Source: Pseudomonadota bacterium (lineage in GTDB: Bacteria; Pseudomonadota; Alphaproteobacteria; Rhizobiales; Beijerinckiaceae). Taken from it: DNA of 21,502 nt. Of this stretch, positions 7,156-15,035 are shown in pieces. The notes beneath the pieces are model-generated. The model was not told the DNA's origin. It saw nothing but the letters and a program-made list of their open reading frames with translations, and did no database searches. The stretch spans positions 1 to 21,502 of the forward strand of contig JAEWKH010000130.1 in NCBI GenBank assembly GCA_023386155.1. Reading direction: 5' to 3'. The position numbers were made by a program, and so were the translations under genes. How positions within the stretch are numbered: position 1 is the stretch's first letter; each line of letters starts with the position of its first letter.

Positions 7156-8142
7156 TCAGGCCCGGCGCAGGGGATAGTTTTCCGGAACGAGGCTCTTCGA
7201 CACCTCCGCCGCGCCGCCGATCCGTTCCGCCACGACGTAGAGCGGCCGCCTCTTCACCTCGGCGAAGATGCGGCCGACATATTCGCCGACGATGCCGAGC
7301 GACATAAGCTGGATCCCGGAGAAGAACATGATCGAGACGATCAGGCTCGGGAAGCCGGGAAGGTCCGTGCCGAACAGGAGCGTGCGGATCATGAAGAATA
7401 CGGCGGTGGCGATCGACAGGATCGAGATCAGGAAGCCGATATAGGTCCAGATCCGCAGCGGCACCGTCGAGAAGGCGGCGATGCCGTCGAAGGCGAAGCG
7501 GAAGAGCTTCCGGAAGCTCCATTGCGTGGTGCCGAAGCGGCGCTCCTCCACCACGAAGGGCACGCCGGTCGCCTTGAAGCCGATCCAGGCATAGAGGCCC
7601 TTCGAGAAGCGGGCCTTCTCGCCCAGGGTCCGCAGCACCTCGACGCCCTTGCGGTCGATCAGGCGGAAATCGCCCGCGCCCTCGGGCAGGACGATCTCGC
7701 CGAAGCGGGCGAAGAGCTGGTAGAACAGGTGGGCGAAGCCGCGCTTGACGCGGGTCTCGTCTGAGCGGTCGGTGCGCTGGCCGTAGACCATCATGTAGCC
7801 GTCCCGCCAGCGCTCCACGAAGGCCTCGATCATCTCCGGCGGATGCTGCAGGTCCGCGTCCATGATCACCACCGCGTCGCCCTGGGCATGATCGAGCCCG
7901 GCCGCGATGGCGATTTCCTTGCCGAAGTTGCGGCTGAAGGAGACGGCGCCGATGCGGGGCTCCCCGCGGCTGACGTCCTTGATTCTGTCCAGGGTATCGT
8001 CCCGGCTGCCGTCGTCGACGAAGATCACCTCCCAGACCGACGTGATCCGGTTGAGGATGGGGAGCAGGCGCTCGCACAAAGGCGCGATGTTCGCGCTTTC
8101 GTTGTGCACGGGGATGATGACGCTGAGCTGAGGCGACGCCAC
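7156..8142 (-). CDS. GT2 polyprenyl-phosphate glycosyltransferase (GtrB/ArnC-like)
   Basis: A 328-residue family 2 glycosyltransferase of the DPM1/GtrB/ArnC type, predicted to move a sugar from a nucleotide donor to a polyprenyl phosphate at the cytoplasmic membrane. The catalytic domain spans about residues 5-230, starting with SVIIPVHNES, with FVDDGSRDDT and the metal-binding DADLQHPPE. Two C-terminal membrane spans follow (around WTYIGFLISILSIATAVFF and the IVSIMFFSGIQLMSLGIVGEY region). Start chosen at the GTG at 8142: GAAGG lies 8 bases upstream and the product then begins right before the domain; no better start is seen upstream, where the frame runs antisense to the deacetylase gene. 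It is followed after 5 bases by murJ and is divergent from the deacetylase gene. The sugar is not known. Confidence 0.9.
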   Translation of the reverse strand: MASPQLSVIIPVHNESANIAPLCERLLPILNRITSVWEVIFVDDGSRDDTLDRIKDVSRGEPRIGAVSFSRNFGKEIAIAAGLDHAQGDAVVIMDADLQHPPEMIEAFVERWRDGYMMVYGQRTDRSDETRVKRGFAHLFYQLFARFGEIVLPEGAGDFRLIDRKGVEVLRTLGEKARFSKGLYAWIGFKATGVPFVVEERRFGTTQWSFRKLFRFAFDGIAAFSTVPLRIWTYIGFLISILSIATAVFFMIRTLLFGTDLPGFPSLIVSIMFFSGIQLMSLGIVGEYVGRIFAEVKRRPLYVVAERIGGAAEVSKSLVPENYPLRRA

Positions 8143-8238
8143 TGGAAAAACCTTCGGTGATCGGGCTGCATCAAGAGCCGAGTTTGCGCCTTTGCTCAAG
8201 AGGATTAGGGTGCGGCAAAGCCGATTTCTGGGGCATTC

Positions 8239-9090
8239 ATGGGTTCCTTCCGTTCCGTCATACTCTGCGCCGACGATTTCGGCCTCGCCGACGGGGTCAG
8301 CCGGGGCATCGTGGAACTGGCGGAGGCGGGCCGCCTGTCCGCGACCGGAGCCATGACCAACATGCCCGGCTGGCGCCGGGCGGCACCGGGCCTGATGCCG
8401 GTTCGCGACCGGATCGCGGTCGGCCTGCACCTCAACCTCACCGCGGGCTCGCCTCTCGGGCCCATGCCGGAGCTGGCGCCCTCCGGGCGGTTCCCGGCTT
8501 TGAAGGAGCTGCTGCCGGGGGCCCTGAAGCGGCAGCTGCCCGCGGCCGAGATCGCGGGAGAAATCGGCCGCCAGATCGACGCCTTCGAGGAGGTCTTCGG
8601 CGAGGCGCCCGCCTTCGTCGACGGCCACCAGCATGTCCATGTCCTGCCGGTGATCAGGCCAGCCCTGATCGATGCGTTGAAGGCGAGGGGGCATGCCGGG
8701 CGCCTATGGCTGCGCGATCCCTCGGACAGGGCCAGGGCGATCCTGCGCCGCCCCATCGGGCGCGGCAAGGCGCTGACCGTCAAGGCGCTGGCGCGGGGCT
8801 TCGCCCGCAGCGCCCATGCGGCCGGATTCCAGACGAACACGGGCTTTTCAGGCTTCGCCCCTCTCGATCTCTCCGTTCCGGCGCAAAGCATCTTCGAGGA
8901 GGCGTTCTCGCGTCTCGGGGGGCACCCCCTCGTCATGTGCCATCCGGGCTATGTGGATGACGAGCTCCGTAGCCTGGATCCGGCGCTGGACAGCCGGGAG
9001 GCGGAACTGACCTATCTGAAATCGGATGCTTTTTCCGTGTTGCTGGAGCAGCGGGGATTGCGGCTTGTTCCGCGATTCGAGCCTGCCTGA
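8239..9090 (+). CDS. ChbG/HpnK-family carbohydrate deacetylase
   Basis: A 283-residue YdjC/ChbG-family hydrolase. Family members remove acetyl groups from N-acetylated sugars using a divalent metal; the HpnK branch is associated with hopanoid genes. Motifs seen: ADDFG with D12/D13 near the N-terminus, H64 (GLHLNLT), the histidine cluster at 130-134 (DGHQHVHVLP) and the C-terminal CHPGYVDDEL. There is no signal peptide, so it is probably cytoplasmic. It starts 96 bases from the divergent polyprenyl-phosphate glycosyltransferase gene, which suggests, as inference, that it deacetylates a sugar in the same pathway. It ends 5 bases from the convergent DUF2938 gene. No hopanoid biosynthesis genes are present in the window, so HpnK proper is not certain. 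Confidence 0.88.
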   Translation: MGSFRSVILCADDFGLADGVSRGIVELAEAGRLSATGAMTNMPGWRRAAPGLMPVRDRIAVGLHLNLTAGSPLGPMPELAPSGRFPALKELLPGALKRQLPAAEIAGEIGRQIDAFEEVFGEAPAFVDGHQHVHVLPVIRPALIDALKARGHAGRLWLRDPSDRARAILRRPIGRGKALTVKALARGFARSAHAAGFQTNTGFSGFAPLDLSVPAQSIFEEAFSRLGGHPLVMCHPGYVDDELRSLDPALDSREAELTYLKSDAFSVLLEQRGLRLVPRFEPA

Positions 9091-9095
9091 ACGTC

Positions 9096-9575
9096 TCAAC
9101 GGACGAGCAGGGCGCTCGCGTAGAGGCCCAGGCCGAACACCACGTGGCCGGCGAGGTTGAGGGCGCGGATCTGGTTGGCGTTGGGCCGCTTCGAGGCCGC
9201 GACGCCGGCTCCCATGCCGGGCTGAAGCAGGAACCAGCCTGCGCCGACCGTCACCAGGCCGACCAGGAGGGCGGGGAGCGGCGTCGGTCGCTGCGGCCAG
9301 TCGGACGACGTGACGGTGAGCAGGATGGCGGCGAACAGGATGCCGACCGCGTAATGGCCGATCCAGCCCATGGCCCGCTCATACGCGAAGGGCTTGGCCT
9401 TCGCGATGTCCTCGTGAAAAACCGTGCCACCGGCAAGATGGCCGAACCAGCGGCCGACCAAGCCCCAATTTGCGCCGGGGAGTCCGAAGGCATGCTTCAG
9501 CAAAAGTCCCCACAGGTCGAAAACCGCTGTCGCGCCGATTCCGATCAGAAGGGAACGGTACAGGAAGTCGCTCAC
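9096..9575 (-). CDS. DUF2938 family membrane protein
   Basis: A 159-residue integral membrane protein with about four hydrophobic helices, matching the DUF2938 family (N-terminal GIGATAVFDLWGLLLK, then GLVGRWFGHL and the MGWIGHYAVGILFA region). Start is the GTG at 9575, with GGAG 8 bases upstream. Function unknown. It is the last of three genes on the minus strand, with an imperfect hairpin (9602-9625) just before its ribosome site that may separate it from the LprI-like gene. Its end lies 5 bases from the convergent deacetylase gene. Confidence 0.82.
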   Translation of the reverse strand: MSDFLYRSLLIGIGATAVFDLWGLLLKHAFGLPGANWGLVGRWFGHLAGGTVFHEDIAKAKPFAYERAMGWIGHYAVGILFAAILLTVTSSDWPQRPTPLPALLVGLVTVGAGWFLLQPGMGAGVAASKRPNANQIRALNLAGHVVFGLGLYASALLVR

Positions 9576-9596
9576 GGTTCGCTCTCCATGGAGGTG

Positions 9597-9622
9597 ACAT
9601 GAAACGGGCCTCCGAAGAGGCC
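9597..9622. repeat. 26-bp direct repeat, left copy (degenerate hairpin)
   Basis: Identical over 26 bases to 10153-10178; its centre reads GGGCCTCCGAAGAGGCC. Here the hairpin is imperfect because one base of the right arm is missing (GAGGCCGTT instead of GAGGCCCGTTT). On the minus strand it follows the LprI-like gene and may act as its terminator. The two copies bracket that gene with a 556-bp period. Confidence 0.85.
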
Positions 9623-9641
9623 GTTGGATGGATATAGTTGA

Positions 9642-10040
9642 TTAATTCTGGTCGCCAGACCATCTCTTGCACGAGAGATCACCTTCCTCGCACGTCAACT
9701 GGCCATCCAAATACTTGATATGATCCTCGGTCTGCTGCTTCAAGCACCCGGCGAAGATCATTGGGCGAACGGATCCGAGCCCATTAGTCTCAAATTCACA
9801 CACCTTATCCCTGTACGTGATCCAAGCCCTTTGAGCTTGGCGCAGCTTCCTCTGATCTTCACGCTCAAGCCGTTTCAAGAGCTTTGCATAACGCTCATTC
9901 ATTGCTGCGTCCGCTTTCTCAAACTCGCGGCCTGCGCACATATTCATGGCGTACTGGGTCGTGCCTTCGCAGTAGTCCTCGGCTTTTACCGTAGTCGAGG
10001 CCATGATGATGACGAACAAAGCAACAGGCAGGTAACGCAT
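9642..10040 (-). CDS. LprI-like (DUF1311) secreted cysteine-rich protein
   Basis: A 132-residue exported protein with the lysozyme-inhibitor LprI N-terminal fold (DUF1311). LprI of Mycobacterium inhibits lysozyme, but most bacterial members are uncharacterised. Start chosen at the ATG at 10040: GGAAG precedes it and it gives a good signal peptide (MRYLPVALFVIIMASTTVKA). The longer frame to 10097 would mask this. Six cysteines in the mature part, including C24 and C35 in the typical spacing, suggest disulfides, plus the family helix around RKLRQAQRAWITYRDKVC. Base composition is visibly lower in G+C than its neighbours (roughly half), and the gene is flanked by 26-bp direct repeats, so it may be a later insertion between the superoxide dismutase and DUF2938 genes. 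Confidence 0.85.
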   Translation of the reverse strand: MRYLPVALFVIIMASTTVKAEDYCEGTTQYAMNMCAGREFEKADAAMNERYAKLLKRLEREDQRKLRQAQRAWITYRDKVCEFETNGLGSVRPMIFAGCLKQQTEDHIKYLDGQLTCEEGDLSCKRWSGDQN

Positions 10041-10152
10041 CGTCACTTCCTTCATCAGCCAGCGTTGGAAGAGCCGGGATCTGACACAAGGATACATTGC
10101 TTCGCTAAAGCGATATCATAAAAAGTGCAGCATTCCACTGTTTGCAAATACA

Positions 10153-10178
10153 ACATGAAACGGGCCTCCGAAGAGGCC
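10153..10178. repeat. 26-bp direct repeat, right copy
   Basis: Exact 26-base match to 9597-9622. This copy keeps the complete hairpin described in the overlapping terminator entry, so it is probably the original and the left copy the altered one. Confidence 0.85.
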
Positions 10179-10183
10179 CGTTT
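10158..10183 (-). terminator. hairpin terminator of superoxide dismutase gene
   Basis: A perfect 11-bp stem, AAACGGGCCTC / GAGGCCCGTTT, with a TTCG tetraloop on the minus strand, begins 18 bases after the stop codon. The U-tract is short (TTT, then CATG), so termination may be moderate. Confidence 0.7.
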
Positions 10184-10201
10184 GACGTATCGTTATGCCG
10201 A

Positions 10202-10801
10202 TTACTTGGTCGCGTTCTCGAACATCTCCTCGACATGCTCCCAGTTCACGAGATTGTCGAGGAAGGCCTTGAGGTAGTCGGGACGGCGGTTGCGGTAGTC
10301 GATGTAGTAGGAATGCTCCCACACGTCGCAGCCGAGGATCGGCTGGGCGCCGTGCACGAGCGGGTTCTCGCCGTTCGGGGTCTTCATGACGGCGATCTTG
10401 CCGTCCTTCACGGCGAGCCATGCCCAGCCGGAGCCGAACTGGCCGACGCCGGCCTGGATGAAGTCCTCCTTCATCTTGTCGACGGAGCCGAGGTCCTCGA
10501 CGATCTTCTTCTCCAGCTTGCCGGGAAGGGCGCCGCCGCCATTGGGCTTCATCCACAGCCAGAAATGGATGTGGTTGTAATGCTGGCCGGCATTGTTGAA
10601 GAGGGCTTGGTTCTTGCCGTAGGAGCCCTTCACGACCTCCTCGACGCTCTTGCCCTCGAATTCCGTGCCTTTCAGCAGGTTGTTGCCGGTGTTGACGTAG
10701 GCCGCATGATGCTTGTCGTGGTGAAACTCGAGGGTTTCCTTCGACATGTAGGGCTGCAGGGCATCATAGGCATAAGGCAGTTCGGGAAGAGTGAACGACA
10801 T
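10202..10801 (-). CDS. sodB: superoxide dismutase, Fe/Mn family
   Basis: A 199-residue cytoplasmic enzyme converting superoxide to oxygen and hydrogen peroxide. Metal ligands are seen at H27 (EFHHDKHH), H77 (YNHIHFW), D159 and H163 (DVWEHSYY). Q73 in NNAGQHYNH sits where iron-type enzymes carry their active-site glutamine, favouring Fe or cambialistic use over strict Mn. The start at 10801 has AAAGGAGA 6 bases upstream. There is no signal peptide. Two palindromic repeat units lie directly upstream (10832-10940), leaving only 30 bases between them and the start, so the promoter must lie in or beyond the repeats. A strong hairpin follows the stop. Confidence 0.96.
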   Translation of the reverse strand: MSFTLPELPYAYDALQPYMSKETLEFHHDKHHAAYVNTGNNLLKGTEFEGKSVEEVVKGSYGKNQALFNNAGQHYNHIHFWLWMKPNGGGALPGKLEKKIVEDLGSVDKMKEDFIQAGVGQFGSGWAWLAVKDGKIAVMKTPNGENPLVHGAQPILGCDVWEHSYYIDYRNRRPDYLKAFLDNLVNWEHVEEMFENATK

Positions 10802-10831
10802 CGGCGTCTCCTTTGGATTGAGCGACCCGGG

Positions 10832-10940
10832 GCATCGGACCCAAAAGTGGAATCCACTTTCGGGATCAATCGGATGCCCCTCCTTTAACTGCGCATCGCC
10901 CGATGCGAAAAACCGGGGCCCACTTTTCCGCACGATGCGC
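10832..10940. repeat. palindromic intergenic repeats, copy C (two units, sod upstream)
   Basis: Unit one, 10832-10877, begins GCATCGGACCCAAAAGTGGA and ends CGGATGC, with self-complementary ends. Unit two, 10891-10940, begins GCGCATCG and ends CCGCACGATGCGC, also self-complementary and of the same type as 4459-4507. Between the divergent sod and 11089 genes. No clear promoter could be assigned in the remaining intergenic bases. Confidence 0.85.
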
Positions 10941-11088
10941 CTGACGCGTTAGTTAAAGCGCTACCCGCCCGAGAGCAACGGCCAAGCTCGGGACTTTTTT
11001 CTGCTCAAGCTTCCCAGCCGGTTGTCTTTTCCCTATAGAAGCATAGCTTTGCCTCATAAGTTTTTGGTTTGCGTATGATGGAGACGGC

Positions 11089-12039
11089 ATGATCATCGCT
11101 CTTTTGGCCCTCGCTCTTGCGATGATCGTTGGTGGGCTTTTCGCTGCATTCTTCGGATGGGATATCGTTCTGGTCGAGCGCGGCTGGACGATGGTGATCG
11201 CCGGCAGCGTCATGGCGGCGAGCGGCGCGCTCCTGCTCGGGATCGTGGCTGCCGTATCGAAACTGGCGAAGATCGAGGCCCGGCTGCTGCAGCTTCAAGG
11301 CGGCTTCGACGAAGAGGCGCTCCTGGGAACGCCCAGCTCCCCGAAGGGCCTTTCGCCGGCGGCGCTCTCGGGCGGCATCCTGGCCGGACAGGCGATCGCC
11401 GGGGCCGACGAGGGCGAGCGTTCCGACGAGGTCCAGCCGCCCCTCCCGCTCTTCGAGGAAGAGGACAGGACCGAGCCGGCCAGGAACGAGGTCCAGCCTG
11501 CGGAATGGCCGGAGGAGCCGCGCCTTTCCGAGACCGTCGTGCCTTTCCCGCCCAGGACGAGCCCGTCTCCCGCGCCGGCCCCGGAAGAGGACGAGCTGGG
11601 CATGAAGGTGCCCGACTTCCTTCTGGCCGGGCGGGAGCGCGATGCGGAGGAGGAGCCCCGCGTCATCGACGGCGCCGACCTTTACCATCGCGATCCTGAC
11701 ACGCGCGAGCCCGAGCCGCGCGATCTCGGCGAACGCGACGAGGTCGTGGACGTTGTGGTCGAGAGCGTGTCGGACGCGGAGCCGGAAACCGATCGCGAGC
11801 GTGCCGTCACGGAGGATGCCGGGCAGGAGGCGGAGCCGGAAGAGGACGTCGCGTCCGACGAGCCTCAGCCTCCCGTGGTCGTCGGCACCTACAATTCCGG
11901 CGACAACAAGTACGTGATGTACTCGGACGGCTCCATCGAGGCGCAGACGCCGAGCGGCGTGTTCCGCTTCGGGTCCCTGGACGAGCTCAAGGAGTTCATC
12001 GCCGCGGGAGGCGAGGGAGGCTCGCCGTCCTCTATCTGA
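11089..12039 (+). CDS. membrane-anchored acidic protein of unknown function
   Basis: A 316-residue protein with no function I can name. It has two N-terminal membrane helices (about residues 1-22 and 33-57), a short coiled segment (LAKIEARLLQLQ), then about 190 residues that are Glu/Asp/Pro-rich and look disordered. The C-terminus is a compact, ordered-looking module at about 264-308 (GTYNSGDNKYVMYSDGSIEA, then PSGVFRFGSLDELKEFIAAG), which I believe is conserved in related Hyphomicrobiales proteins. The topology probably puts the long tail in the cytoplasm. The ATG at 11089 has GGAG 5 bases upstream. Its 3' end overlaps the convergent isochorismatase-like gene by 8 bases. Confidence 0.85.
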   Translation: MIIALLALALAMIVGGLFAAFFGWDIVLVERGWTMVIAGSVMAASGALLLGIVAAVSKLAKIEARLLQLQGGFDEEALLGTPSSPKGLSPAALSGGILAGQAIAGADEGERSDEVQPPLPLFEEEDRTEPARNEVQPAEWPEEPRLSETVVPFPPRTSPSPAPAPEEDELGMKVPDFLLAGRERDAEEEPRVIDGADLYHRDPDTREPEPRDLGERDEVVDVVVESVSDAEPETDRERAVTEDAGQEAEPEEDVASDEPQPPVVVGTYNSGDNKYVMYSDGSIEAQTPSGVFRFGSLDELKEFIAAGGEGGSPSSI

Positions 12040-12586
12040 ACAGGGGAGCCAGCGCGCGGAAATCGTCCGTTGCGGCTTCGCCCATCCACTCGAACACGGC
12101 CATTTCCGTCGTCACCCAATGACAGCCCGCATGGAGCAGCCGCGCACAGGCGGCGGCGACGCTGTGGGGTGAGCGGCTCGACACGGCATCCGCCACGACG
12201 AAGACGTCCAGGCCCAGGTTCCGGAACTCCAGCGCGCTCTGCAGCACGCAGATATGCGCCTCGGTTCCGCAGACCACGAGCTGGTTCAGGCCGTCGCCGC
12301 GCAGGGCCGCGACCCGCTCCGCAATCGCGGAATCGCGGGCAGACGAGAAGGCGGTCTTGGCCAGGGTGACCGCGTCGGCCGGCAGCGCCTCCTGGACCGG
12401 CGGAACGGTTTGGCCGAGGCCCTTGGGATATTGCTCCGTCACTGTCACGGGAACCCGCAGACGCCCGGCGGCCTGGAGCAGGATTCCGACATTGCGCAGG
12501 ACATCCTCACCATCGTGGATGGCGGGCATGAGCCGGGCCTGGAGATCGACGACGAGGAGGTGGGAGCGTTTCGCGTCGAGAAGCAT
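12032..12586 (-). CDS. isochorismatase-family cysteine hydrolase
   Basis: A 184-residue cytoplasmic hydrolase of the isochorismatase/nicotinamidase superfamily (YcaC-like). The catalytic triad is seen: D14 (LLVVDLQ), K77 (LAKTAFSS) and C113 (GTEAHICVLQSA). The expected cis-peptide glycine-threonine precedes the cysteine. Substrate cannot be told; the family includes nicotinamidases, ureidoacrylate hydrolases and many orphans. It starts 6 bases after the stop of the HWE kinase gene, so the two are probably co-transcribed; a weak TAGG site lies in the kinase stop region. Its end overlaps the convergent membrane protein gene by 8 bases. Confidence 0.92.
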   Translation of the reverse strand: MLLDAKRSHLLVVDLQARLMPAIHDGEDVLRNVGILLQAAGRLRVPVTVTEQYPKGLGQTVPPVQEALPADAVTLAKTAFSSARDSAIAERVAALRGDGLNQLVVCGTEAHICVLQSALEFRNLGLDVFVVADAVSSRSPHSVAAACARLLHAGCHWVTTEMAVFEWMGEAATDDFRALAPLFR

Positions 12587-12592
12587 GGAAAC

Positions 12593-14977
12593 CTACATGT
12601 CAGGGTTGAAGATCGGAGGCTGGGTCGGGATCGGCATCCGCATCGAGAAGCGCAGTCCCTCCTCGGGAAAGTCCATGGAGACGTCCGCCTGAAGCTGGGT
12701 GGCAAGCACCCGCTGGAGCAGGCGCGTGCCGAAGCCCTGGCGGGTCGGCGCGCTCACGCGGGGGCCGCCATGCTCCGCCCATGTGAAATGCAGCACCGGG
12801 CGCGGTTCCCCCGCTTCCACCCGCCAGCGGACCTCGACCTGCCCGCCGAAGGTGGACAGGGCCCCGTGCTTGGCCGCATTCGTGGTCAGCTCATGGATCG
12901 CCATGCCGATGGGCACCGCCGCCTCCGAGGGCAGCTCGAGATGCGGTCCTTCGATGGTGATGCGGTTTCGCGCCTCGTCCTCGTAGGGGCCGAGCTCCGT
13001 CTGCACGAGCTCCTCCAGGGCTGCCTTCTGCCACAGGTCCTCGGTGAGCAGGTTGTGGGTGCGCGACAGCGACACGATGCGGCCGACGAAGCCCTGGTAG
13101 AACTCGTCGATGCTGGAGGCGGTGCGGGCCGTGGAGCCGACGATGGCCTGCACGGTCGCGAGCGTGTTCTTCACCCGGTGGTGGAGTTCGCGGATGAGCA
13201 GGTTCTGGCGATGCTCCGCCTCCTTGTAGCGGGTGATGTCGATGTTGACGCCAACCATGCGCAGCGGCGCGCCTTTCGCGTCGTAAAAGAGCAGCGCGAT
13301 CGTATCGATCGACCGGATACCGTCGGGACGGCGGATCCGGTAGGTCAGGTTGACGTCGGGGGCGTGGCGGGCCAGGGCCTCTTCGAGGGCTTTGTTGGTG
13401 GGCCCCAGGTCTTCCGGGAGCAGGCTCGCCTCCCAGCCGGAGAAGTCTTCCTTGAACGTGCCCTTCTCTACGCCGAACAGGCGTTCCTGCTCCTCCGTCC
13501 ACGTCACCTTGCCTGAGGGGACGTCCCAGTCGAAGACGCCGATCCCGGCCGCGCTCTGAGCGAGGGCCAGGCGCTCCTCGCTGACCCGCAAGGCGGCTTC
13601 CGTCAGCTTCAGGTTATGGATGTCGACGCTCGTGCCGACCCATCCGTTGAACGCGCCGGTGGCGGCATCGCGCACGGGCGCGGCCCGGATGATGTGCCAG
13701 CGATATTCCCCATCCGCCGCGCGGTAGCGGACCTCGGTCGTGTAAGGGGTTTGATTGGCCATGACGGGTTTGAGCTCTTCCGTCATTCTCACCCAGTCGT
13801 CCGGGTGAATGGCCGCCGTCCAGCTGTGCCCGAGAGCCTCTTCCGGAGGCAGGCCCGAATAGGTGACCCAACGTTCGTTCGTGTAGGTCAGTTCCAGGTT
13901 GGGCTTGACGATCCACACGAGGGCGGGGAGCGATTCCGCGATGAGCTTGAAGCGCGCCTCGGTTGCGCGGAGCTTCGTCTCCGCCCGGACCTTCTCGATC
14001 GCCAGCCAGGTGCGTTCCGCCACGTCCTCGACGAGGGCGATCTCGTCGCTCGTCCACTCCCGGGGCGCGGACGAATAGACGTAGAACTCGGCGATGAAGC
14101 GTCCGTTCTTGTGAATGGGCACGGCGAAGCCCGAGCGCACGTTGATGGTGCTGTAGTAGGCCTGAATCTTGGGATCGGCGAGGCGGGGGTCGGTCTTCAC
14201 GTCGTTGACGATGGCGGGCTGCCCGCGCATCAGCGCTTCGATGACCGGGCCCGGATGCTGGTCGATCCTCTCGACCTTGCCTTCATTGGTGATGAGACCC
14301 CACGACCATTCGCGTTCGACGATGATGACGCCGCGATCCGCATAGACCTCGCCGTATCCGGCGGTGTCGACCTTCAGGAACTTGCTCACCTCGCGCGCGG
14401 CGATCTCCATGACCGCATACTGGTCGTCGATGTTGCTGAGCTGGTCGTTGAGCGTGAGGAGGAATTCCTGGCGGCGCTGGGCCTGGTCCATCTCCTCCCT
14501 GATCCTCTGCCGCTCCTTGATGTCCTGCAGCACGCCGGCGAAGCGCACGGGCTTGTCGCCGTCATGGATGATGCCGCCGCGCACGTGGACGTGGCCGATG
14601 CTCCCGTCGCCCTTCAGGACGCGGTGCTCGATGTTGAAGTCCGTCCTGGTGCGGAGCGCATAGGAAACCGCCTGGTTGATACGCTCGAGATCGGCCGGAT
14701 GGAACATGGCCTGCAGCTCGGCATAGGAGAGCTTCGCCTCGGGGCGGAGGCCCAGGCAGGCCTTGAAGGCGGCCGTGCCCGTGATCTCGCCGGTCTCCAG
14801 GTTCCGTTCCCATGCCCCGAGCCGACCGATGTCCAGGGCCATCCGCAGCTTCAGGTCGCTGGAGCGCAGCGCCGCCTCGGCCTGGGCCAGGCGACTTTCC
14901 AGCTCGGCGATGCGCCGCCTGTCGCCGTCCTGAGGGGCGATGTCGTCCTCGGCCTTCAAATTGCCGCGCTTGCTCAT
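12593..14977 (-). CDS. PAS/GAF-containing HWE-family sensor histidine kinase
   Basis: A 794-residue soluble sensor kinase with no membrane spans. Domain order: a short coiled coil, PAS at about 45-155, GAF at about 175-335, PAS at about 345-460, PAS at about 470-590, then the HWE dimerisation and ATPase domains to the end. The phosphoacceptor is H600 in RELHHRVKNTLATVQ. The N-box HELTTNAAKHGALS and the WAEHGGPR segment give the H and W-x-E signature of the HWE family, which is common in Hyphomicrobiales and includes light and general-stress kinases. No response regulator is adjacent, so it is an orphan. No photoreceptor cysteine or bilin signature stands out in the PAS or GAF domains. The ATG at 14977 has only a weak ribosome site (GAGAG). 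Confidence 0.93.
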   Translation of the reverse strand: MSKRGNLKAEDDIAPQDGDRRRIAELESRLAQAEAALRSSDLKLRMALDIGRLGAWERNLETGEITGTAAFKACLGLRPEAKLSYAELQAMFHPADLERINQAVSYALRTRTDFNIEHRVLKGDGSIGHVHVRGGIIHDGDKPVRFAGVLQDIKERQRIREEMDQAQRRQEFLLTLNDQLSNIDDQYAVMEIAAREVSKFLKVDTAGYGEVYADRGVIIVEREWSWGLITNEGKVERIDQHPGPVIEALMRGQPAIVNDVKTDPRLADPKIQAYYSTINVRSGFAVPIHKNGRFIAEFYVYSSAPREWTSDEIALVEDVAERTWLAIEKVRAETKLRATEARFKLIAESLPALVWIVKPNLELTYTNERWVTYSGLPPEEALGHSWTAAIHPDDWVRMTEELKPVMANQTPYTTEVRYRAADGEYRWHIIRAAPVRDAATGAFNGWVGTSVDIHNLKLTEAALRVSEERLALAQSAAGIGVFDWDVPSGKVTWTEEQERLFGVEKGTFKEDFSGWEASLLPEDLGPTNKALEEALARHAPDVNLTYRIRRPDGIRSIDTIALLFYDAKGAPLRMVGVNIDITRYKEAEHRQNLLIRELHHRVKNTLATVQAIVGSTARTASSIDEFYQGFVGRIVSLSRTHNLLTEDLWQKAALEELVQTELGPYEDEARNRITIEGPHLELPSEAAVPIGMAIHELTTNAAKHGALSTFGGQVEVRWRVEAGEPRPVLHFTWAEHGGPRVSAPTRQGFGTRLLQRVLATQLQADVSMDFPEEGLRFSMRMPIPTQPPIFNPDM

Positions 14978-15035
14978 CGATCAGTGCTCTCAACATCTTC
15001 TCGTACGCTCTGCGGCTACGTACGGCGGTCTCTCA

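Noticed and set aside
5756..7177. 473-codon open frame antisense to murJ
   Set aside because: A charged, repetitive shadow of the murJ codons. The minus-strand protein is clearly the real one.
5624..8077. 817-codon MurJ frame extended upstream
   Set aside because: The first ~309 residues are an out-of-frame reading of the GT2 gene; MurJ starts at 7150 with its family N-terminus.
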